Source of the DNA: Mya arenaria
Lineage: Eukaryota > Mollusca > Bivalvia > Myida > Myidae
DNA: 64,000 nt
Reading direction: 5' to 3'
Assembly: GCF_026914265.1 (NCBI RefSeq)
Contig: NC_069128.1
Span: 30,928,460 to 30,992,459, forward strand
This document shows, in pieces, positions 22,736-36,200 of this stretch. The first letter of the stretch is position 1; each line of letters starts with the position of its first letter. The position numbers were made by a program, and so were the translations under genes. The notes below the pieces were generated by a model. It did not search any database. It was not told the DNA's origin and was given only the letters and a program-made list of their open reading frames with translations.

Positions 22736-24996
22736 GACTCTTGTGCGTTGTTGTTTTCGTTAAGGATATAAAAGTGCACGAATATCGATTCACGGTAATT
22801 TTAATTTCATTTGGTATGGTAAAACCTACTTCGAACTTCCATAGGAATATTGTGGGTTTTCTGATGGTTAGGAAGTTCAGGAAATTATCATTCGTGACAA
22901 TTCCTACAAACCAAAAATGCTTTTGCTTCGTTTACCGTGGCCATTGAAAGAATTTCTCGAAATAAAGATATATAGGTGACATTCAGTATTACAATTCGTA
23001 AACGTGATACTACCATAAGGGCATTGATTAGACGAAGTCACTCTGTATACGCTTCCTCGCTTAAGGTTTAATTCAGGTATCAAAATAGACATCTTTATGC
23101 CGAAACACAGCCATCCATTTCATTCTCTTAAACAATCATCTTATTCGGTTGCAACATCATATTAATATTATAGTTAGCTTGTCCTGACATTTCCGAAACG
23201 TGATAATAAAAACAATATTATTAGATTCGATTGGGCTATTCACCATAAAATATTATTTATGACGATGATGAAAACAATAAAGATATTTGAAACTGGTGAC
23301 TTAATGATATTAAACTGGTGACAGTTGATAAACACACCAAGGTTTTAAATGGTATATATATACTGTGTTGTTTGTGGAGATTTGTGCTGTTGTTCCGTGT
23401 TTCTTGTTCGTGATTTTACTTTTGTTTTTTGTGTTCTATATCTTTGGTTTTGACCCTGTGCCATTAAAAGGGGTTTTTGTTTAAACATTTGGTTACTGAG
23501 CTTGTTTCTGTAGCTTTTCATATACATTTTCACTAAAAAGATGGACAGAGAAAAACACATTCTACTATCACGTATGTTGTTGATGTAAAATAGTTGGAAG
23601 ATTGAGATTGGCGATAAGCATTTTTTAATTGAACTAAAAATGGGCATTTCTGTGATATGATAATAACCAAGCCAATAAAAATTAACAGTGTATAACCAGT
23701 TTTTGTCCGTGCTTTCGGGTTGTATGCATTTTAATAAAATGACCTTTAAAAATATATAGCATTAATGCCTAAAATTAACCAAGGGTAGTCAAATCTGACG
23801 GTTTAAACAAGTAACACAGATAATATTTTGTGAACTGGGGGCACATCTTGAGGAGCTGTATTCACGAATGTATGTATATATTAATAATCGTATAACATTA
23901 CCTTCGGAACACTCTCGTTATTACTGTCCTGATGTCCATATTTATGTTTTAATCATGCATTATATTGAAATAGGAAATGTATCATGTATAAACTATTTTT
24001 ATGTGAAATGTGTTGAAATGTTATGTTACGCCGATTGCAAGTAAAGTGATATTGATACTTTAAAGCCTTTTTAAACTCATTCAAACTGAATACATATTTA
24101 ATTTTTAATTAAGCAAACATTCGCATTTTCATAATTAGACGGAACTGAAAATATTGAAAAACATAAGTCAAGATAACCTGTTAAACATGATATCATTTAA
24201 TTAATGCCTGCTCTTGATTCAATGTAATTGAATAAATATCTGATTATGATTTCCATTATTGCTATTTATATCTCAGCAAGTGAAATTAGATGTTACAACA
24301 ACCAACATTCGGCAAAGGGTTCAAGATACTGTCAACTTGTCATTTTAGAAAGATATATAGTCGATACATGTGGCTAAAGTAGTATAGTACTTCAATAAAT
24401 TGTATGCTATTTATAGTACAAATGTTTACAATAATATGTATAAGCATTTATGTACAACAATAACATAAAACGTGATGTATCTTCATGACGTTACATCCGT
24501 TTTGCACATTTCTTGCACGGCAGACTGTTGTCTTTAAAACCACTTAAAAGCTTAATTTTGAAAAAGTATATTTTAACCAGTATATATTAAAACTAATATA
24601 CATTCATAAGATAGCTAATCAAGTATTATTAAGAGGTGGTTCGGTGTCCGGGTTTTAGTATTAACTGGAATAAAGACATATGATTAAGTTCTGAAGACGC
24701 TACCTGTACAATCTGAATGGTGAAGCCTCATTCTATTGCACATCTGTTGTGTTTGAGGAGATGAGATGCGACACTCATCTCTATACATGGATAAATTGAA
24801 AGAGGGAAGACGGGATCGATCTATTCTCCAAATATATAGAGGAAATAAAAGAGAACTCTTCTTTCAATACAGGGAGGAAATAAAGTTATACATTATTCCT
24901 GAAGACAAATTAAAATAAACTCTTACAAAGGACTAAAACCAATATGAACGAATATAAAAATCAATTAGTAGTGACCAATACTTTGTGCCAGTATGT

Positions 24997-25087
24997 GCCT
25001 CGGTAGCGCAGTAGGTAGCGCGTCAGTCTCATAATCAATGATCACAGAGCGATCTGAAGGTCGTGAGTTCGATCCTCACCCGGGGCA
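24997..25087 (+). tRNA. tRNA-Met(CAU) with intron (copy 3)
   Basis: The mature sequence is unchanged from copies 1 and 2. The anticodon is at 25030-25032 and the intron at 25034-25051 is ATCAATGATCACAGAGCG. TTTT at 25093-25096 follows. The D arm, T arm and acceptor pair without mismatch. Confidence 0.95.
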
Positions 25088-26177
25088 TTACGTTTTAGCT
25101 ACCCATACACCATCTTATTGATAGAATTATTGACAAACGACTGCATTTTGAGAATTTAAGCAAATATCATCGAGTTATGGTAACAAGTAAAATAGGTGAT
25201 GTTTAATTAATTCTACCGTTTTTACCGATAACGTTTTTATATATAGGAATAAAAAATAAACTAAAAAACAAAGATAGGAGATATTTCTGATTTAGTATTT
25301 AGACGACAAGAGATTCACGTTGAAATCCACCGGGCTGTGTTGTTTATTTTTTGTTGAGAAATATATTTAAATATCTAAATGTTTAAATGGTCTGTACCTG
25401 CCCTGAGTTCTAAGAATCACTCACGTGAGCAAAGTATTTGGATTTATATCCCTGTTGCATCGCAGCGCATAAACTAAAAGCGGGGAACGAAGTCGTAGGC
25501 GTCAGCTGCAGAAAAGTCGAGTTAAATTTAACTGACTTTAGCTAAGCCTTATCTGAATTAAGGTGAAAGGCTTTTTAATTCATAATGAACGTCCTAGACG
25601 AGATAGAACAAAAACCGTCACATGTAAATCTTACTTTAAGATTATTCGACTTGACGTTGCTCTGTGTAAGGAGATTACTGTCAGCGTCTCTAACAATTAA
25701 TCGGTCATTGTGACACGTTTAACGTATGTGAAGACTATTAACTCAACAAACGTGACATCAATATCTTATATAATCTGATTGTTAATGTTCAAGAACGGCA
25801 ATCGCGACAAATGTTTCCAAATCTGCTTGCTGAAATGTTTTAAAATTGAGATCCCGTATTTGACTGATAAGCAAATGGTGAAAAACGAACTAAAGCCATC
25901 AATCGCTGCATGAACAATAATTATAAAGTATCTAAATTTGACTCAAATTAGTATATGTGACATGTAAATGGTACTGTTTTTTGAAACTTTCTGACAAGTT
26001 GATCGTGTGTCACTCCGACAGATAAGAATAACCTTTCAAGAGCGAGGTCATAAAATGCGGCTTCTAGCAAAGCAATGTAAGTCTAGCAGAGGACCCCCAT
26101 AAATTACTTATAGTTGGCATGAAAATACATAATTGACGTTTACATTACAAAATACGTTTCTCTAAAAATACATATGT

Positions 26178-26210
26178 ACCTCAGTAGCACATGGGTCCAC
26201 AACTGACACT
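26178..26210 (+). pseudogene. Relic of a tRNA-Met 5' half (second tRNA site, unit A3)
   Basis: ACCTCAGTAGCACATGGGT follows the same GTTGACGTTTACATTACAAA block as in A1 and A2. The rest of the tRNA is lost. Confidence 0.45.
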
Positions 26211-26967
26211 TTTGGAAAGTACCTCTTTGCTAATATTTTTAAAACGTAATAAATGATGTTGAATTCAATACAAATTTGTTGCCCTGTTGCAATGTTTAGT
26301 TTTACATTTCAACTTTTCTATGTCGTCGTGAAACGCTCTAATAATAATAAGACATAAAAAGAATATCCCAAATGTGAAAACTGAATGACCGAATGTAAAC
26401 GGCATCCTATCTTGATTGTTGTGAAATCATGTGATTTTTCAAGTTGATCAACTGAAAAGCATGCCAAACAAAATGAGTGAGTTTTAAACCACAACAAACG
26501 ATTTATGTAAAGAGTTGGTGTAATTTCAAATCGAAAAATTGTTCAGAAAAGGTCAACTGATTTATTCCAACAGAGTGTTCAAATGGAGGTCAGATGTATT
26601 TAACAACGTGGTATAAAAAACAACAACTATACAGAGCTTTCTTAAATCGTTCTACTAAAGAAGATTTCAACTAGTACACAAATGTTGAGGAGTGTGAACT
26701 AATTTTGATCTAAGTTTATAAGATCTGTGTTTATCGTTAACTTTTATGAACACATTTTCTCATTATTAAGAAATGTAAATTTAAGAATTGATTGCATTTG
26801 TTTCTAGTGTTCTTACAGTGTTAAGCCATAAATATTTGACAAGCTTTCACATTTCCCTACAAGTGGCAACATGAACATGTTAATATGAAATCATGCGATC
26901 ATACGATATGTAAAAGCCATTAAACGCAATTAGTTTTGATGAAATGGTATGATTGTGTGTTTAAGAA

Positions 26968-27190
26968 ATGTTTACCAAATTCAAATGGTCTTTAAAATGT
27001 GCCTTAAGGTATCCGATGTACATTTATAGTAAATTTGAATGCTGGTCAAACTGGACGTATTTGTAGAGGAAGATTATGTATACATTATACTCTTACAAAT
27101 ATTACAATTGGGCTATTTCGACCATGATAGATTTAAAAGTCGCTCATTTAACTTCCGATCTCGGTTAAATCAAGAACAAAATAAAACCTT
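26968..27190 (+). pseudogene. Frame-disrupted copy of the MFTKF open frame (unit A3)
   Basis: It opens MFTKFKWSLKCALRYPMY like the A2 copy. A deletion of about 10 nt near 27040 shifts the frame. Beyond it the old frame is again recognisable (VEEDY, then RSFNFRSR). If the family is real, this copy is broken. Confidence 0.35.
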
Positions 27191-28557
27191 CATATACATT
27201 AAATGTATTTTTGTCATATTTATTATTCATTAGTAATAATTAGACAATACTGCCTTAAAGGAAACCAAAACTATACGGTAGTCATCAGACAGCAAAATGT
27301 ACCATACACACAATGACATAATTAAATCAAAATCTGATTTAGCATCAACTGCTTTATTGTACAAAACTAAACAATGTTATACGGTAACATTTTAGTGCGA
27401 AATAACCTAACTATGAGTTTAATATCCTACAATTTATGTCATTAATTTAAAAGTGAAAAAAGTATGCCAAGCGTACAAAAACGAATATTGGTCTGAACAA
27501 ACATGAGAGAAGATCAGAGTTGATTTCGCCTTGGAAATTAACATTTATTTATCTTTTTGTTATGATGTATTATTCATATATGATGATGACATAATTTCTA
27601 TGCAAACCAAGATTGCATAACCTTTCAGGCTTAGCAATTAAAGTTTTATATTGTTCAGTGAAATCCTGTTATAATTTTATACGAAATAAAAAACCGCTCT
27701 GTTTCAGGTAATTGCCCAAACTGATTGAAGTGTGTACGCTTGTTCATGCTGATACTTTTTAATAGAAGGGGACCTTGGTGATACCTTTTGCGTTTATTGA
27801 AAGTTAACTTATATAGCGTCGATTCTTTAAGCCGCGTGTATTACTATTGTCGTAAAAACAAATACAAGTACTTGTTCTTCTAATATTACACATATGGGTT
27901 TATTATGAAATAATATTTTGGATTCAATGTGATCTTTGGCAGAGGATAACTCCATTCAGTGAGAAATATAGTGAATAACAATAGTTCACTAAAATTAAAG
28001 AAATTGCAAACGTCGAGATTGAATAAGGGTAATGGATTAACATTCATAAACTATTGTCTTTGATTAAAACGAGGCAATATATGAAATATAAGTGAAGCTG
28101 CTGGAAGTTCCACATACGGCTGACACCAAATATTTGACAGCTATTAAATATATAATATAATAATTTTATCAACTGAATCTTCCCATATTCAACCTGTAAC
28201 ATATTAACCTTTAAAAGCTCTTGTTTATCTAAGATATGACGTTTCGGTCCTAAAATTGCACTCTTCTATATGGCTATCGTTCTAATCAAATGCTTTCATT
28301 TTTTATTTGACATTAAAAAACGTAATCGTGTATTATACAGAAGGTTTTGTTGAAGATTGATGAAATATATACATACTATGGAATAGCGTATGTTTTTGGA
28401 AACTTATTGTTATGAACAGTATGCCATTTTAACAGCTCTTATATTCAACATGTTTCTTTCCCGCAACAATTCATAAGAGTAAACAAAAATTCAATGTATA
28501 AGGTTTCCTTACATGTGAACTCTTTCTTTAGGAAGTTTTTTGTCTCCTTCAATAATA

Positions 28558-28591
28558 GACTCATTGAAAGACAAAACATAAAGCAAGTTGT
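28558..28591. repeat. 34-nt orphan fragment identical to part of the MITE at 30262
   Basis: GACTCATTGAAAGACAAAAC and the following 14 bases are identical to 30262-30295, which lie inside the right arm of the MITE at 30029. The flanks on both sides do not match the MITE, so this is a short copied or retained fragment. Confidence 0.8.
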
Positions 28592-29780
28592 AATAGCACG
28601 TTTTTACCGCAGACTGCTCATTACGTCAAAGTCATCCTGAACGTCATTTGATGAAAAACGCACACTTCAAAGAGGATTATAATTTGACTTTTATCAGTTT
28701 AATTTTCATATGACGTTGCTGACAGACTACTATTACTGTTCGCAAAGGATTACACTAATAAATTAAGTAAAAGTGAAATAGCCCAAAACATTGTAGGGTA
28801 TTATAGCCAGTTTAACTTTTATTATCCAGCCAAAAGTATGAACTGTTTTTGTTTTTTAAATGAAATGGAATGATTAGTGGTCTCATTCAAATTTCGAAAG
28901 AATACACTCTATTTAAGGCTGTTTTAAGCCTTGCACAGGAACTTCCCGGACAATTCTTGTGGTTGTCGAGTTATACTACTTGTTCAACCATGGCACTTTT
29001 TCTTTTATTGAATCTTATCAAATGCTTTGCAGCGATCATGGTTATTTGCTCTGTCGTTTTAAATTTGTTTATTAGGAACCTCATTTACTAGACATTGTTT
29101 GAAATACAAACTTCACTAAGTAAAAACTATTGATGTCTCCATCTTTAAAGATTTGTAAGTATTTTTTCCCTTTGTATTCTTACTAACATTTAAAAAAAAT
29201 ATTTTTCAATTTTAAGATGACATTAGAACAGTTTCTGAAAAGTAGGTAAATAAATTATTCCCATGGGAGACATTTTAGATTATTGAAAATCCAATCATTC
29301 AAATGAAGGCAACAAAGTTAAGTGATACTGTTCATGTCGTCCATTAAAAAAATAAAAATGAAATAATGGAGATCTCCATTAACAAGCAAGGGGAAGAAAT
29401 TGCAGGACTGCACAATATCTACTTAACTAAAACAAACAGCAAATAATAGTTTAGTATTCTAAGTTGTGCATATGTAAAAAGCTTTTTCACATTTAAATGT
29501 GAAAAATACATCAAATAGCAATTAGGGACCGATATTGGAAACAAACATATAAGGGAGTTTCCTAATTTAAATGAACTATAGTTTAAGTTTGTGACCATAA
29601 TAAATATAAGAGGTATATTATGGAAAACTATCTATTTTATGAAATACCATCTATTTCCTGAAAGTATGTATTTGTCTAGCTTTTCACTTCTTGTCGCTTT
29701 TCAATAAAAAACAACCTTAAGCAGAGACAAATATATAACCTATGACCGGAAAACTGAACACCTCCTTTAGGCTTAAATAA
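28592..29780. other. Spacer between units; nothing recognised
   Basis: AT-rich spacer. The 73-codon open frame at 28870-29091 is hydrophobic and leucine-rich but has no counterpart in other units. A perfect 24-bp palindrome lies at 29483. Confidence 0.4.
29483..29506. repeat. Perfect 24-bp palindrome
   Basis: TTTTTCACATTT followed directly by its own complement, with no spacer. A second smaller palindrome (AAAAAGCTTTTT) overlaps its left edge. Confidence 0.85.
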
Positions 29781-30028
29781 GTTTTCTTGGATTGTTTTTT
29801 AGCCGACACAGAATAAATGGTTAATGTCTCTTGATTTTGAGTACACCTAGTCGAGCAGCTAAATTAGTAAAACCAACCGAGAGCGATAAAAATTACATTT
29901 TTACAAAACAAGAACACCTGGCGTTAACCCATTTGGTTGTACAGATAAGCCCTTACTTCCTCCACGGAGTGATTACAATTGTTTTATTATACGGGTCCAA
30001 GTAATGTTTATAAAAATAATACCATTTC

Positions 30029-30327
30029 AGCTGCACTCCCCTTAATTGACATATTTGACATTTTTGATTTTTTTGGTATCAATGTCTTCATCTCATTTAT
30101 TAAAGATGACTCACGGTAGAAAAAATCTCAATCGTTAGAAGCATTGCCAAATTTTGTATTATTCTTTAAGCGTCAATTTTCAAACAAAAATATTAAAAAA
30201 TGCGACCTAATATTTTGTCAGCAGTCGTGTATCACTGGTTTTCACACATTTACGAAATATTGACTCATTGAAAGACAAAACATAAAGCAAGTTGTCAAAA
30301 CAGTCAATCTTTGAGAGTGCAGCTTTA
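30029..30327. mobile_element. Palindromic MITE, AGCTGCACTC family
   Basis: The left end AGCTGCACTC and right end GAGTGCAGCT are perfect inverted repeats, and similarity continues inward (GACATTTTTG-like against TCAAAACAGTC-like text). It is a diverged, ~300-bp relative of the arms of the composite element at 60837-62868. The matching leader near 7560-7620 has no such insertion. The flanks are not a clean TTAA pair, so the target site has decayed or the ends are trimmed. Confidence 0.75.
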
Positions 30328-31249
30328 TGCGTTGTGTTGTAGTGCTGCATTTATACTTACAGTCACTGAACAGTTCAATCAAACAGAGACAATTGTTTTT
30401 ACATTTAATAAGTAATATCTGTCCTTGAATTATTAACATTAAACAAAACCATATCGTAATCGAGCTGAAAAACCTTTGCGCTGTCCTCGCCCCTCTATCA
30501 CTAGAGTCTTTGCATAATAGTGCGCGTATGCTATGCTATTCATTAATTTAATGACAGTTGAACATTCTTTTAAAATATATTTGCTTTTCCAAAGTACAAT
30601 CAGATGTAGAGAACATGCCCTTTCTATCATTAAATTAATGTCTAATCACAAGCCAATAATGTATAGCCTGCAACCGAAAGAGGGCTTCAACTAACATCAA
30701 CTAACTTTGTAATATATGCCGGTTATTTTGCTTGTTGTGTGGTTACCGGTGATCATATTGCTTTTGTTGTAGCCTTTGGATCGTGGGCAAACATAACTAA
30801 ATGTATAACATCAGTGTCAATATCTTACAATGGATAAGTGAATGCTGTTTAGAGTCAAACATAATAATGTGGTTAAGTATTTTAGTAATTTATTGGCTTC
30901 TTTTAATCTCAACTCAGTATCCATTAAATGTAGCAATTTGATTGTAATTGCAATACCCCGCTAACTTTAAAATTGCGTATAACCTCGTTACGTCCGACGA
31001 AAGCAGAGACAATGCTGTGCTGGTAGCAAAAAGTCTACCTCAATCAGATGTTTTTTTTTATTCCGTGTGTCGTCTTGACCATAAGAAAATTGTATACAAG
31101 TATACAAGTATACATCTCGTATTCTTACTAATATAGCGCCCCTTATTAACGGAAACAATACTCCTATAAGTCTTCAGAAAGCATCGAAAAGAAATCCTTG
31201 ATACGACCATAGTTACACCGTATGTTTGTTCACGCTGTCATGCAGAAAT

Positions 31250-31625
31250 AGTTGATCTCTCTGGTTTGCTCTAAGGCATTGGTCTTGGTTGCAGCTAGAT
31301 GACTTATATTTGAAAGTGGTGCTCTGAGCCATTGATACTGAGGGCAGCCACGTGATATTTTGGTAAGCCTTTCCTTGTTGACATTTATATTTGCACTTAA
31401 ATTTGTATGTCTTGGTATTCATGATGGCCAGGTGCATCATTACGGTTAGGCTTGGTGACATTATGGTAAAGTCATATAAGTAAGTATTGGACTTCGGCTA
31501 GGTCCATCATTATGGTAAGGCTTCGCCTGTTGGCATTTAGGTGCTCTTATAGTGGTAAGCCTTGGTATTGTTGACGACGGGGTGCGCTAATAACGGAACT
31601 CATAGTGGATAGCCTTGGAATAAAG
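31250..31625 (+). repeat. Leader minirepeats, unit B1a
   Basis: Variants of ATGGTAAGCCTTGGT..TTGATGACAGCTAGGTGCA repeat about seven times with loose spacing. The B2a array (45545-45730) is a shorter version of the same. Confidence 0.6.
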
Positions 31626-32330
31626 ATCAAAATTGCAATTAGGGCATTATATGCAAAATACAGCCAGGAGTTGAATAAACTGTTATTGATATCAATTGCA
31701 AATGAATTGCTGTCAACGCCTCTCAATCAATCTGATCTACAATATTCTGGAATATGAGTGAGCATTTGATTCGAACTGTGTCGAAATCAAATGTCTTTTT
31801 TAAAATATATTAATTAAATCCATATTTTATAACTCCATTTTGTTATGCCAATTATCGAATACCGAGCTTTTTATATGCTTCATTTTGCATCTAGACGTTT
31901 CCCAAGTCGTTTTTGTTAAGCGTATCCGAGTTATCGGAGTTATCGGCGAACCTTAGCCTTTAGCTCTTCGTAAACCATATGCATTAGCTAAATTTATAAT
32001 CAGAGGTTAAGGATTAAAATCAGAAATGGTTTGATTAATCTGAAATACAATACAATTCTGGGTTGGTGCATTGTGTAATGATACTTGTAGAAATTATACG
32101 CAACTATGAATTATTGATGTCTATTACTATAGTCCTGCCAAGGACATTTATATTATCACCTAGAACATGATGCTTTGATCAATCTCCTTTTCTTATCACA
32201 ACACTATAACTGCAATTGAATGCCTCTAACTGGACACCAGACGTATCTGAGTCTTTGCATTGGAAAACATACGGTGCCAGTAGACGCTCGTTTTGATAAT
32301 TGCAGTTGCAGAGCTATCTGTAAATATAGT

Positions 32331-32480
32331 GCTTAGCTCTTAGCTGTTAGATCGTGGTGACGGTTTGGTGCACTCAGCTTAATGGATGCTATCAGAGACC
32401 GATATAGAATGAACAATTGGTACTTGGAATAAAACATAGCGCAAAAGATATTATTTATAATTCCGTAAAATATTCACGAT
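32331..32480 (+). promoter_or_regulatory. Conserved leader block upstream of gene copy 2
   Basis: This contains GCTTAATGGATGCTATCAGA, GACCGATATAGAATG and AAAACATAGCGCAAAAGATA. It lies about 600 bp before the exon 1 start. In this copy the minus-strand frame seen in other units is closed by a stop. Confidence 0.35.
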
Positions 32481-33088
32481 TCGGAGTTTTTACTCGTGCA
32501 AATTTGTACGGTTGTGCTTTCCATGAGGTGGTACAATTACACCATTAACTACTTGCGGTGATTTTAATGACATCTGTATGTAACGTCATTCTTACAATGG
32601 AATAATGTGCGTTGTTGGTTACTGAGGAAAACAATGTGCCTATTAAAAAACTTTAATAAAGATGAATCTTAACTGTCATGAAAATATATTTCGTGGTTTT
32701 TTTACAAGCCGATGATTTTTGTACAAACATAGCTGCCGATGGAATAAAGATTATTGTGCTTTATCGTTGTCCAAATATGAATAGATCTGGAGCTGCATAT
32801 GTTTTGTAAGTTCATAATAGTATTCAAATTTCTTGTGAAATTTTATCACTATAATCAAACACTGTCTGATGCTGTGTTCCTGATATGTTATAACAGTTGT
32901 ATATGCCAAGTACTTACCACAATAACAAGACAGAGCAAGGATATCATGGCAGATTAGTTCAGCAAATTTATATGTCATTGAAATAATAACAACAATCTCA
33001 TTGTATCATACGCGAAACATTACCAGTTGCTACCAAGATATACACACGGGATCTTTGGATAAGAATTTTTTAGAAATCGAAATCAGTC

Positions 33089-33271
33089 ATGCATCAAATT
33101 CAATTAAACAATAACCGTGACGGGTTTGACCATGGAGCCTTAAGGAAATACAACAGATCGTGTGCAAAGAGACCTACATACGTCGGTCTTCAACTGAGAA
33201 AGATACGAGACACACAATGGATTATTATTCGCAACAAGTACACCAAAGAAGTAGTGGATTTAGAGGTTTGA
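33089..33271 (+). CDS. MHQIQ-family gene, copy 2: 60-codon first exon, exon 2 decayed
   Basis: Fifty-nine codons align without gaps to the other copies, followed by GTTTGA, giving V and a stop if unspliced. The predicted product is basic, with one cysteine (residue 25) and no signal or membrane segment. Between this and copy 4 (47261) the exon differs at about 5% of bases, while the 110 bp that follow differ at about 14%, so the exon is the constrained part. About 130 bp further on (33415-33530) faint similarity to exon 2 of the intact copies remains, but I find no open frame. It is either a pseudogene or a shortened 60-residue protein. Family not recognised. Confidence 0.4.
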   Translation: MHQIQLNNNRDGFDHGALRKYNRSCAKRPTYVGLQLRKIRDTQWIIIRNKYTKEVVDLEV

Positions 33272-36200
33272 ATCGTGTTGTTTCCTTGAGTAATTTATAC
33301 GATTTTTTATTCCATTGTTTATCAACAATCCATATCACATAAACCAGAAGAGTTTAGATCCAGATTGTGCTTTATTGTTTTTAATGTTTGAAATTATCGT
33401 TTATCTCTGCTTCTTTCGGTAGGACAAATTTTAAAATTGAAAAATCTATTTAGGACACCATTGATGTTGTTCCGAGAAAGATATTGCATTTTGTGATGCA
33501 TTATATCTTTGTCTTAAACCGTTCATAAACTTTTTTCATTTAAGTGTGAATACAGTTTAATTATTGTAAAGTAAGCATAGAAGGTAACGAGTCATTAAAT
33601 AATCTTAATATATCAAAGTTCTGGATGAGATTGAAACCTTTTTCTCCACACATATTGGAGTTGTCTGACATCAAACCGGCAATAAACAAATGGTTCAGTG
33701 TTGGAAAATGGACAGGTTTTCATGACAAAACACATTCAACATGAAGATATTACCCGTTGTAGGCTGAATTATTGTTAGGATGAGCAATACGATGAAATAG
33801 TTCTATATCAGGCTCCAATTTCTCCAAACTTCTTAAGTCCCTTATAACAGGATTAAGCTAAGATCATTATTTTTGTTTTAAATAAGTTGTGTAATATTAA
33901 CTTCGTTAGGAGTTTTATATTTTAAATAAAAAATTTCGAGAAGAATATAAACCATCAAATTTAAATTTAAGTATGTATTTTGGCTAGTTGAAATAAACTG
34001 CTTCAGCTAGTTATGCTTAGGAAGTTTCGAGAAATTTGGGCCTCGTCTGGTGGTTTAATTATATACATATAATAATATATCATAATAATAGAATAGAAAT
34101 AGATCACCGATAAAAAGTCTCCTATCCGCCATTTTTGTTGCGGGACATATGACCAAATATTCTGTCTCGCCCAATCGGACGAGTTCGGTTCGATCCGCAC
34201 ATGTTTTATTTTATTACATTTCTAACAATTTGTAGCGTATGGACAATTTACGTAATAAGCGAAAAAGACAATTAAACTTTTTAAAAATAAAAATTATAGA
34301 TTTAATGATAATATTAAAATGGGCAAATTGCAAAGCGTATCACCTTTACTTCATGTCAATTTAAAAAAAAAGAAATTGAAATTTAAAAGTTGAAATAACA
34401 ATTTTCGATATATTGGCTTCGTCTACCGGAACTATGTTTCCTTCCAGTCCTAGGAATTTCGTTTATGCTTTCGATTAAATATGGAGTTTTATCCCGAATT
34501 TGTAGTTTAGTCCCTTGATAAAAACTGTTCATCACTTTTAACAATTTAATGTTGCCAAAATAATATGACATTAAAAGAGGCTGGATATGTGTAAATAGTT
34601 TTTTTTAAACTTAACTGACCGTTTATATAAAAACTGTTAGACCATTACAAAATCACTTGACAATAAACTGGTAATTACCAACCCCGCAGAACATAGATGC
34701 ATCATTAAAAGTCGATTGATGAACGTTCATAATATGGCATAACGTCATCAGCTGTCAAAATATAGTGTGAGGGGCGTCCAAACAGTAGCGGCATTGGAAA
34801 CACTCTTGAAAAAATAAACAGAAAAATTGTTGATTTCAGTGTAAGATCGTATTCAGTGTAAATATATTTTTACCCGTGGCTTGGCCTCTCATGAAACTAT
34901 GTTTCTCTATGACACTCATGAAATAAATACTGACCTTACACTAAACCCAATAAATATGAAATATATCATTCATATTTACTCTAACCATAATTCATATGAT
35001 CCCTCGCGGAATATTGTTTCAGGTACAGAAATTAAATTGTAATTTCTCATACTTATGCAGTAACAGTAACACCGAAAACGTTTCACTTTCCTAATCAAAA
35101 ATATCAACAATTTTAATCTCGAAACTGCATCAAAAGAAAACATTATTTGATGCGATTGGCAAAATATTTTGGGATTTATAAACGTAACGATTTCACAATA
35201 AACGAACTTGATAAATACTACTATGTCGTTCCTAATTATATTTCACAGAAATTGGAAATAATCACATTATCATTTTCAGTGCATTTTGACCTGAAATAAA
35301 TACTAGACAGGATGGTCAAATATGCCTACAACAGGCTGCTACTTGTATGATCTAAGTATTTTGCGAGGCATGATCAGTTTTTCAATGAAGATCAATTGTG
35401 TTTTTATGCCGTTAATAAACTATTTTGGTTAATCACAAGACAGCAAAACATGAAATACTATTTTTAACAATAACATGCCCGTTTCTTCTAATTTTATCTT
35501 AACTGCAATCAATAACACAGTAAAAGTAATTTAAAAATGATCCCTACGTTTGTGTTCATTCTTTCTTGTTCATGGGAAATATAGGTCTACGTACACGATG
35601 TCTAGGATTTTAGACGAAGCAACTATGCCTTTTTTATATTCCAAATAAAAAGACAATTATTATTATATCCACTCACAGTGTGTGGGTGCTAGACATTCTT
35701 CCGAGACCAATTCACCGAATTATATATTTAGTCCGATTTGCTCGCAGACAAAAAAACCAACAACAATAATTGGGAATACACAAGCAGTCGTTCGCTAAGA
35801 TACTGGCATACGAGTTTACGATGATATGCACCACGATTATGTTTCCAGCGATTTCCTTAACAACACTACGAAACATGTCTTAGCGTATGCTTGAATAAGT
35901 ATCAAAATCAAAATGTTTTTGTCACAATTACTACATGTCATGTCAGTAACACTCGGAAGAGGAGTTGACATTAAACAGAGATAGAAAGACATAGATTGTG
36001 TGGCGATTCATTTGTTTTACTTCTTAGAATCTTAATTCCGTAATAAAAAGGCAACATAATTTATATTTATGACCACCGGAAAGCACTTAGTTACCTTTTA
36101 TATTACCGGAAATGTTTCGAGACGTAATATTTCATTTGAGTTTGTAAGTCAAGTTTCTCTTACATCTTAATTTTCTCGAAATTATTTATCGTAATAATAT

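Larger units (their letters stand above)
20280..28560 (+). repeat. Segmental duplication unit A3
   Basis: This is the tandem sister of unit A2, with an extra ~1.2 kb in its leader (about 20385-21590) that contains a (TA)n tract. The extra part resembles text at 30720-31160 (for example GGTGATCATATTGCTT at both), so it may be ancestral and lost from A2. Landmarks are the 85-bp duplicated leader repeats, the conserved block at 22581, tRNA copy 3 at 24997 and a tRNA relic at 26178. The MHQIQ gene is absent. A3 also lacks the segment that holds the 14745-15050 frame in A2. Nothing else gene-like was seen. Confidence 0.85.

Noticed and set aside
33570-33760. Possible alternative exon 2 for gene copy 2 after an AATACAG acceptor (about 62 open codons)
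   Set aside because: The block paralogue near 47725 lacks the acceptor and has stops at once; the sequence is unrelated to exon 2 of the two intact copies.
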